Below, one piece after another: positions 13,816-18,347 of a stretch of DNA of 18,347 bases. The stretch lies in NCBI GenBank assembly GCA_946886995.1, contig CAMPJU010000004.1:1-18347 (forward strand), written 5' to 3'. A program made the translations under genes and the position numbers. The number at the start of each line of letters is the position of its first letter. Positions within the stretch are counted from its first letter, which is position 1. The notes below the pieces were generated by a model. The model did not search any database and was not told the DNA's origin. It saw only the letters and a program-made list of their open reading frames with translations. Source of the DNA: an uncultured Lysobacteraceae bacterium (GTDB lineage Bacteria; Pseudomonadota; Gammaproteobacteria; Xanthomonadales; Xanthomonadaceae).

Positions 13816-14405
13816 TCGCCGCCGCCCTTCGTGCGCACGCGCAATTCGAAACGCACCGCATCGCCGACCGCCACGCGCCAGCCGTCCATGCCGAAGTCGG
13901 TCCGGTCGACCACGCCACCGGCCACGACGTCGCAGCCGATGCCCGGCTGGTCGCAGGTCGCGGGCGCGACCTCGAACCGCACCGGCCGCGACTCGCCACG
14001 CATGGTCAGCGTGCCGTGGAGCGCACCGCCATCGCGCAGGAGCGCGTCGTCGTAGGTTTCGGAACGGAACTCGATGCCAGGGAACCGGGCGACATCGAAG
14101 AACTCGGGGCCGCGTGCCCAGCGGGTGTAACGCGGGTGCCCGTCGATTTCCATGCGCGCGCTGTCCAGGCGCACCCATACCTCGCGGCGCCCATCGGCGC
14201 CGATGCGCACTTCGCCTGCGTACGCCGGGAACTCGCCTTGCAGTCGCTGCCCCCAGCGGGTCCGCAGGTGGAACCCGACGCGGCTATGCGCCGTATCGAA
14301 GGGCAGCGTCTGCGGCGCGCCGCCTTGCGCAGCGGCCGCTCCCGCCGGGGCGACAAGCGTCGCCGCCAGCAATGCCAGCCCGGGCAGCAGCCTGCTCCCG
14401 CGCAT
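13812..14405 (-). CDS. YceI-family periplasmic protein
   Basis: This 197-aa secreted protein of the YceI family has a lipocalin-like beta-barrel that binds isoprenoid-type lipids in characterised members. A signal peptide covers residues 1-26, with cleavage likely after AAAA. The mature part starts with FDTAHSRVGFHLRTRWGQRL (36-55), the typical N-terminal strand. FFDVARFPGIEFRS (102-115) is the most diagnostic block, followed by GTLTMRGESRPVRFEV (131-146) and DRTDFGMD (167-174). Cys151 and Cys158 may form a disulfide. It starts three bases after the sixA-like stop and overlaps the PLD-like gene by four bases. The pairing with a lipid-acting enzyme suggests an envelope role (inference). Confidence 0.93.
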   Translation of the reverse strand: MRGSRLLPGLALLAATLVAPAGAAAAQGGAPQTLPFDTAHSRVGFHLRTRWGQRLQGEFPAYAGEVRIGADGRREVWVRLDSARMEIDGHPRYTRWARGPEFFDVARFPGIEFRSETYDDALLRDGGALHGTLTMRGESRPVRFEVAPATCDQPGIGCDVVAGGVVDRTDFGMDGWRVAVGDAVRFELRVRTKGGGE

Positions 14406-14408
14406 GGC

Positions 14409-14888
14409 CTAGGGCCACCAGAACGCAGCCAGCCGCGCGTTGCCGGGCTCGATCGGCGCGTCGTCGTCGTTGAACGCCAGCACCGCCACCGAGCCGGGCG
14501 GCATGCCGCGGTATTCGCCCGACTGGCCGCTGTGCAGCAATGCGGCCAGGCGCTCGAGGCCGGGGTTGTGGCCGACCAGCAGCACGCGGTCACATTCGCG
14601 ATGCATGTCGGCCAGGCCGATGAGCGTCCCGGGCGTTGCCTCGTAGATGGCGTCCTCGAGGCGCTGGTCGACGTAGCCGATCACGCCGAGCACCGCCTCC
14701 AGCGTCTCCCGCGTGCGCCGCGCGGGCGAACACAGCACGCGGTCCGGCACCAGCTCCTGTTCCTTCAGCCAGGCCCCGGCGGACTCGGCCTCGGCCAATC
14801 CTTCGGGCGACAGCGCGCGGTCCAGGTCCACGCCGTCGGGCGGCGCCGGCTCGGCATGGGCGTGGCGCAGCAGGATGAGTTCCTTCAT
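14409..14888 (-). CDS. SixA-like phosphohistidine phosphatase (histidine phosphatase superfamily)
   Basis: This 159-aa protein belongs to the small SixA-type branch. The catalytic motif LLRHAHAE has Arg8 and the phospho-acceptor His9. CSPARRTRET (residues 53-62) carries the second phosphate-binding arginine. LLVGHNPGLERLAALL (103-118) holds the second histidine, His107. In E. coli SixA removes phosphate from histidines of Hpt-type or phosphotransfer proteins. The ATG at 14888 has AAGG at a suitable distance. A receiver-Hpt protein is encoded about 2.7 kb upstream on the same strand, but a functional link is only speculation. Co-transcribed with parA (30-base gap) and the yceI-type gene (3-base gap). 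Confidence 0.92.
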   Translation of the reverse strand: MKELILLRHAHAEPAPPDGVDLDRALSPEGLAEAESAGAWLKEQELVPDRVLCSPARRTRETLEAVLGVIGYVDQRLEDAIYEATPGTLIGLADMHRECDRVLLVGHNPGLERLAALLHSGQSGEYRGMPPGSVAVLAFNDDDAPIEPGNARLAAFWWP

Positions 14889-14898
14889 GGGGGCCTTT

Positions 14899-14913
14899 GC
14901 GGTCCGGGACCGC
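14899..14913 (-). promoter_or_regulatory. Short hairpin between parA and the sixA-like gene
   Basis: A perfect inverted repeat GCGGTCC / GGACCGC around one central base sits in the 30-base gap, directly before the AAAGG ribosome binding site of the sixA-like gene on the minus strand. It can fold as six pairs with a three-base loop. It lacks a T-run, so it is not a terminator. It may affect mRNA stability or relative translation of the two genes. Confidence 0.4.
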
Positions 14914-14918
14914 CGTGG

Positions 14919-15548
14919 TCAGTGCTTCAGCCAGCGTAGCAGCGGCTGCCAGTCGGCCTGGTGATCGCGGACCTGCGCCGAGTGGTAGTCGAACAGGCTC
15001 TTGCCCAGGCCGACCAGCACCGAATACGCCTGGCTGTCGCGCAACTGGGTCACGACCGGCACGGGCCACCCCTGCAGGACGTCGAGGGCGTTGCGGGACG
15101 CGTTGGTCCACGGCCGGTACTTGTTGACGACCAGTCCCACCGGCAACTTGCCCCGCTTCACCCGCGGGTGCTTCGCCAGCGAGTCCAGGAAGTGGATCGT
15201 GGCCTCGATGTCCAGGGTCGAGGGCAGCACCGGGACCACCACGGCGTCCGCCGCGCCCAGGAAGCTGTCGAGGTCCGCGGCCATCGCCCCGGCCGCGCCG
15301 TCGATGAAGACCGCTTGCGTGCCGTCGGGAACGTGCCGGTCCCAGGCCTTCCGGCCCGTCCCGTCGACCGGCAGCACCGCGCTGTCCATGCCGGCGCGGC
15401 GCTCGCACCAGCGCGTGGAGGATCCCTGGGGGTCGGCGTCGACCAGTACGGTCCGCCGCCCGGCGAGGGCCGCATGCGCGGCCAGATGGGTCACGACGGT
15501 GGTCTTGCCGACCCCGCCCTTGGAACTGGCCACCAGCACCGTCTTCAT
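14919..15548 (-). CDS. Orphan ParA/MinD-type ATPase
   Basis: This 209-aa P-loop ATPase of the ParA family has the deviant Walker A motif KGGVGKTT (residues 10-17) with the signature lysine Lys10 and the P-loop lysine Lys15. Switch I is DADPQGSS (37-44). The Walker B region is AVFIDGAAG (79-87), with Asp83 but without the usual D-T-P sequence. VVNKYRPWTNASR (about 143-155) is the base-binding region of the family. It has no N-terminal DNA-binding extension, and no parB or parS-like repeats are nearby, so it is not an obvious chromosome or plasmid partition system. Such orphans often position other cargo. The ATG at 15548 follows GGAG, but that sequence lies in a hairpin. It heads the unit parA, sixA-like, yceI-like, PLD-like. 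Confidence 0.92.
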   Translation of the reverse strand: MKTVLVASSKGGVGKTTVVTHLAAHAALAGRRTVLVDADPQGSSTRWCERRAGMDSAVLPVDGTGRKAWDRHVPDGTQAVFIDGAAGAMAADLDSFLGAADAVVVPVLPSTLDIEATIHFLDSLAKHPRVKRGKLPVGLVVNKYRPWTNASRNALDVLQGWPVPVVTQLRDSQAYSVLVGLGKSLFDYHSAQVRDHQADWQPLLRWLKH

Positions 15549-15554
15549 CCACGA

Positions 15555-15586
15555 CTCCGGTTGCAGCGGACGCCCGCTGACCGGAG
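15555..15586 (-). promoter_or_regulatory. Hairpin that covers the parA ribosome binding site
   Basis: On the minus strand CTCCGGT and CAGCGG pair with CCGCTG and ACCGGAG around a GCGT loop, with a two-base bulge (positions 15562-15563). This gives 13 Watson-Crick pairs, extendable by a G-U and a G-C pair. The 3' arm contains GGAG, the only Shine-Dalgarno sequence of parA, six bases before its ATG. The base sequence after the stem is not T-rich, so termination of the upstream gene is less likely. Translational control is the simpler reading (inference). Confidence 0.6.
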
Positions 15587-15619
15587 CCTATCGCATCCGT
15601 TGCCGCGAGCGGGCCGCGA

Positions 15620-16843
15620 TCAACCGGGTGGAACCCCGGTGGTGACCAGGGCCCGCTGACGCGGTTCCGCGGGCAACCAACCAGTCGGGGGCTCGGTCGG
15701 GATGCCATGGCGTTGCATGACGTCCTGCAAGGCGCCGAGTTCGCCTTTCTCGACGTACAGGCGCAGATACTCGCCCCCCGTGATGCCGGAAGCAGGCGAA
15801 CCGGGCAGCAGTGCGTAGCCGCGTGCCTGCACCCAGTAGATCTGGCGCAACTGTTCCCGCCAGGGATCGCCGGTGGCATCTCCTGCCGTGAGCCTCGAAA
15901 GGTGAGCGAGTGCGATGAGGCGATCGACCAGCGCATCCGATCGACGTGCGGCCAGCGCGTAAACGGCCATGCACTCGTCGCGCAGGTCCGCGTTTCCGCC
16001 GCCATCGTCGGGACAGATCTCGGTCAGCGGGCGCAAGCCCGTGTACGTCACCGCCATCGTGCGGCCGAACGCCTGCACGGACGCGAAATCTTCAGCCGTG
16101 ACCGGGGCGGAGATGCCCCACATCGCGGCGAGTGCTTCGCCCAGCTCAGGGTCGGGTTCCGGCCAGGCGATGCCCTCGTGGGCGTCGACGATGAGGCGCA
16201 ACAGCTCCGGGAAGCCGGTCTGGTAGGCGTCGGCGCTGGCGGCTTCGCGCAGGTGCAGGACGCTGGCCGCGTCGTCGCCCCGCTGCAGCGCTGGGTGGAG
16301 CGCGAGCAGATGGACGGCGGCATTGTCCGGATCCACTTCGAGCAGGCGGGAGATGGCTTCGTCACCCAGGCACTCGTCAGTCAGGCCGCCGCAGTCGCTG
16401 GCCTCCATCCAGGCCACCAGCGGATCGCCCGGCACCGCGGCCCGCGCCGCGGCGAACCAGGCTTCGGCCTGGGGCGACCGGACGGGCCACTGTTCGCCTT
16501 CGGCTGGTTCCGGGAGCGGCCACAGGAGCGCGGCTGCGAGCAGGTTGCGTGCACCGCCGCGCGCCGCCAGTGCCTCGGCCTGCGCGCGCAGCGCCGCGTC
16601 GATCGCTTCCTTCCATTGTTTCGAGGCTGCCTGGATGTCCGGATCCGTCTCGAAGCGCAGGCCCTCCGCGATCTGTTCCGGCAGGTCGTCGAGGTAGGGC
16701 TCCACGCAGGCGCGTTGCTGCTGGATCGGCAATTGCTTGCAGGCTTCGAGCATCGAGGCGATGTCGAAAGCCGCAGGCTCGGCAGGGCCGGCCGCTTGCG
16801 CCGCCGGGGTGGCGAGGACGAGGAACAGGAAAAGTGCGTGCAT
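15620..16843 (-). CDS. Secreted protein of unknown function with paired cysteines (407 aa)
   Basis: I do not recognise this family. A signal peptide spans residues 1-17 (MHALFLFLVLATPAAQA, cleavage after AQA), so the protein is probably periplasmic. The mature part is helix-rich and contains three close cysteine pairs: Cys35/Cys46 (CKQLPIQQQRAC), DCGGLTDEC near 155, and ICPDDGG to RDEC near 300. These are probably disulfides. The segment AISRLLEVDPDNAAVHLLAL (about 163-182) resembles a TPR-like helix pair, but no regular repeat array is evident. The ATG at 16843 follows AAGGA nine bases upstream. The gene starts 53 bases after the oxygenase gene and ends 71 bases before parA. Confidence 0.8.
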   Translation of the reverse strand: MHALFLFLVLATPAAQAAGPAEPAAFDIASMLEACKQLPIQQQRACVEPYLDDLPEQIAEGLRFETDPDIQAASKQWKEAIDAALRAQAEALAARGGARNLLAAALLWPLPEPAEGEQWPVRSPQAEAWFAAARAAVPGDPLVAWMEASDCGGLTDECLGDEAISRLLEVDPDNAAVHLLALHPALQRGDDAASVLHLREAASADAYQTGFPELLRLIVDAHEGIAWPEPDPELGEALAAMWGISAPVTAEDFASVQAFGRTMAVTYTGLRPLTEICPDDGGGNADLRDECMAVYALAARRSDALVDRLIALAHLSRLTAGDATGDPWREQLRQIYWVQARGYALLPGSPASGITGGEYLRLYVEKGELGALQDVMQRHGIPTEPPTGWLPAEPRQRALVTTGVPPG

Positions 16844-16896
16844 CGAACGATCCTTGTTGTGTGTGTTTCCCGCGGTCGCGGGGCGACAGGCGCCGG

Positions 16897-17586
16897 TCAG
16901 GCCTTCGCGTGCCACCACCCGGTGATCGCCAGCCGCGGTTCCTTCGCCCACGGGGCGACCGGCGTGACGACATGGCCGAAGGGGACCTTGAACAGGCTCA
17001 GCGAGTTGAAGCGCGGGACGAAGCTGTCGACGACGTTGCCGCGGGCGTCGATGAACTGCAGCAGGCCGCCCCAGTCCGCTTCCCAGTCGCGCGACAGGTT
17101 GAGCACGTAGGCGTAGCGCCGCGCCTCGTCGTCGTGCTTGTCGTCGTGCAGGCGCAGGAACTGGCCGGGTCGGTAACGCGTGGCCTGGGCGCCGACCATG
17201 TTGATCGCGGGGTCGCTGCCGAACCAGCGGATGAACTCGAGGAACTGCGGGCCGTTGAAGAACGGCACCACGGAATGGAGCGCCACCAGCCCGGGGTCGC
17301 GGCCTTCCTTCAAGGCCTCGACCATCAGGTAGCGGTCGTAGGCGAAGTGGAAGCCTTCGGTGCGGGCGCGGGCGTAGGCGTCGTCGAGATCCGGATCCGG
17401 TGCGCCGAAAGCCGGTGCGGGGCGGTTCGGCTGGTTGCGCTCGGCCACGTGCCAGGGCACGTCGTCGCGGAGGCAGGCGTGCAGCCGCTCGGCGGCGTCG
17501 GGTTGCAGGAAATCGCGGACCTGCACGCGCCCGGTCGCCTGCAGCTGTCGGCGCGACGGCGCCCAGTCGAGGTCGTTGTTGATCAC
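16897..17586 (-). CDS. 2-oxoglutarate/Fe(II)-dependent oxygenase (prolyl-hydroxylase-like)
   Basis: This 229-aa protein has the double-stranded beta-helix pattern of 2OG oxygenases. The iron ligands are His147 and Asp149 (RLHDD) and His205 (PFGHVVTPV); Arg218 (EPRLAITGWW) is placed to bind the 2OG carboxylate. RYRPGQFLRLHDDKHD (residues 138-152, with YAYVLNLSRDW after it) and GGLLQFID (173-180) are typical of the prolyl-4-hydroxylase/Ofd1-like branch. The target could be a protein or a small molecule. The GTG start at 17586 overlaps the stop of the receiver-Hpt gene (GTGA), and no better start exists before the first conserved segment. Coupled translation with a signalling protein is notable. 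Confidence 0.88.
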   Translation of the reverse strand: MINNDLDWAPSRRQLQATGRVQVRDFLQPDAAERLHACLRDDVPWHVAERNQPNRPAPAFGAPDPDLDDAYARARTEGFHFAYDRYLMVEALKEGRDPGLVALHSVVPFFNGPQFLEFIRWFGSDPAINMVGAQATRYRPGQFLRLHDDKHDDEARRYAYVLNLSRDWEADWGGLLQFIDARGNVVDSFVPRFNSLSLFKVPFGHVVTPVAPWAKEPRLAITGWWHAKA

Positions 17587-18347
17587 CCGCCAATCGTACC
17601 GTGCAGGCCCGAGGCGACCAGCAGGCGGAGGCGCTGTGCAGCGGTGGCCAGGTCCTCGGCGAGTGGCAGCAGTGCGTCCCAGTCGCCGACCCGCGCGGCC
17701 GCTTCCAGTGCTTCCGCGCAGCTGGCCAGCTGGGTCGCCCCGACCAGCCGTGCCGCACCCTTGATGCGGTGCGCCTGCCGTGCGATCGCCGGTGCATCGC
17801 CGGCACCGCGCGCGGCATCGAGCGCGGCAAGGTCGTCGGCCGTCGCGCCGAGGAAGTCGTCGAGCAGCTGGCGGCCGGCATCCGCATCGCCGCCGGTCAA
17901 TGCGGCCACCACCGCGGCGTCGAGCGCGACCGGCTGCACGAGTTGCGGCAACGTCCCGGCCGCCGACGCATCCGCGCTGGCGGCGGGCGCCGCCTGCGGC
18001 AACCAGCGCTGCAGGCAGGCGGCGAGCGTCGCCACCGGCACCGGCTTGGCAAGGTAGTCGTCCATGCCCGCGGCCAGGCAACGCTCGGCCTCGCCCTTCA
18101 ATGCGGCGGCGGTCAGCGCCACGATCGGCGTGCGCTTGCGGCCGGCCTCGGCTTCCTCCGCACGGATCGCGCGGGCGAGGTCGTAGCCGTCCAGCCCCGG
18201 CATGTGCACGTCCGACAGCACCAGGCCGTAGTGGCCATTGCGCCAGCGCTCCAGGCCTTCGGCTCCGTCGTTCGCCGCTTCGCTCGCGAAGCCGGCCAGC
18301 GCGAGCTGGCGCGCGATCACCAGCCGATTGGTCGGATGGTCGTCGAC
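17583..18347 (-). CDS. Receiver plus Hpt domains, C-terminal part of a probable hybrid sensor histidine kinase (partial)
   Basis: The reading frame is open to the right edge, so the gene is cut; 254 residues are visible. The first residues (VDDHPTNR) are the acidic pocket of a response-regulator receiver domain. The phospho-acceptor is Asp46 (VLSDVHMPGLDG), with Thr79 (ALTAA) and Lys101 (AKP) completing the site. After an alanine/proline linker (117-140) comes an Hpt domain (about 140-235) with QAHRIKGAARLVGA, the phosphorylated His193 in its expected motif. A receiver followed by Hpt at the C-terminus is the end of BvgS/EvgS/BarA-type multistep phosphorelay kinases. The sensor and kinase part would lie beyond the window; a stand-alone receiver-Hpt protein cannot be excluded. 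The stop overlaps the oxygenase start. Confidence 0.9.
   Translation of the reverse strand, partial: VDDHPTNRLVIARQLALAGFASEAANDGAEGLERWRNGHYGLVLSDVHMPGLDGYDLARAIRAEEAEAGRKRTPIVALTAAALKGEAERCLAAGMDDYLAKPVPVATLAACLQRWLPQAAPAASADASAAGTLPQLVQPVALDAAVVAALTGGDADAGRQLLDDFLGATADDLAALDAARGAGDAPAIARQAHRIKGAARLVGATQLASCAEALEAAARVGDWDALLPLAEDLATAAQRLRLLVASGLHGTIGG

Noticed and set aside
11875..14055. A plus-strand open frame of about 726 codons opposite the PLD-like gene
   Set aside because: The PLD-like gene on the minus strand has both HKD motifs, a signal sequence and a coupled start; the plus-strand frame has none of these and is a low-complexity Arg/Gln/Val-rich shadow.
14919..15548. ParA as part of a plasmid or phage partition locus
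   Set aside because: No parB, no parS-like repeats, no replication or integration genes; neighbours are ordinary chromosomal genes on both sides.
15555..15586. The large hairpin before parA read as a terminator of the upstream gene
   Set aside because: No T-run follows the stem on the minus strand; the overlap with the parA ribosome binding site explains its position better, though it is not proof.
16869..16882. CCCGC/GCGGG hairpin between the oxygenase gene and the secreted-protein gene considered as a terminator
   Set aside because: On the minus strand it is followed by an A-rich stretch, not T-rich, and it is only five pairs long.
1..18347. CRISPR array, tRNA/rRNA genes, insertion sequences, prophage or toxin-antitoxin pairs
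   Set aside because: Reading both strands I found no regularly spaced repeats, no cloverleaf-like conserved arms, no transposase or integrase motifs, and no toxin-antitoxin pair; the 64-aa gene has no adjacent partner of that kind.

Overview
This 18.3 kb window is gene-dense, very GC-rich chromosomal DNA from a proteobacterium. The combination of genes (aerobic HemF, a YdiI-like thioesterase, a TPR/sulfotransferase-like protein, small YkvA-type proteins) and the short gaps with frequent GTG/TTG starts suggest a gammaproteobacterium of the Xanthomonadales (Lysobacter/Luteimonas type). That placement is an inference from general resemblance, not from a search. I see no tRNA, rRNA, CRISPR array, transposase, integrase or attachment site. 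I recognise 19 complete protein genes and one partial one. Apart from an esterase gene and uppP, all are on the minus strand.

Left part (1-5290): after a 190-base non-coding edge with short repeats comes hemF, preceded on the same strand by a small unknown gene (114 aa). A divergent esterase gene (+) meets a zinc alcohol dehydrogenase gene (-) tail to tail with 3 bases between them. The dehydrogenase lies directly behind glk (glucokinase) in a two-gene unit. glk and uppP (undecaprenyl-diphosphatase, +) are divergent and share a 68-base promoter region.

Middle part (5288-11880): a long minus-strand run. A 64-aa protein gene stands first, under a striking doubled inverted repeat (11835-11870), and ends at an intrinsic terminator. 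A new promoter then drives a YkvA/DUF1232 protein gene. The 64-aa protein and the YkvA protein end in the same roughly 36-residue tail. Behind them follow a YdiI-like hotdog thioesterase, a PlsC-type acyltransferase, a YheT-type hydrolase, a large TPR protein with a degenerate sulfotransferase domain, a YbhB/PEBP-family protein and a small lipoprotein. Several of these overlap by four bases (TTGA, GTGA), which implies translational coupling and a theme of membrane-lipid and acyl-group handling.

Right part (11908-18347): another minus-strand run. It begins beyond the right edge with the receiver-Hpt end of a probable hybrid sensor kinase. A 2-oxoglutarate/Fe(II) oxygenase gene overlaps it by four bases. 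Then come a secreted protein of unknown function with cysteine pairs, an orphan ParA ATPase, a SixA-like histidine phosphatase, a YceI protein and a phospholipase-D-like envelope protein. The parA ribosome binding site lies inside a strong hairpin.

No gene cluster here is clearly a new defence or mobile system. The points most worth a second look are the shared tail module with its operator-like dyad, the sequestered parA ribosome binding site, the orphan ParA operon, and the TPR protein that seems to have lost its PAPS-binding loop.
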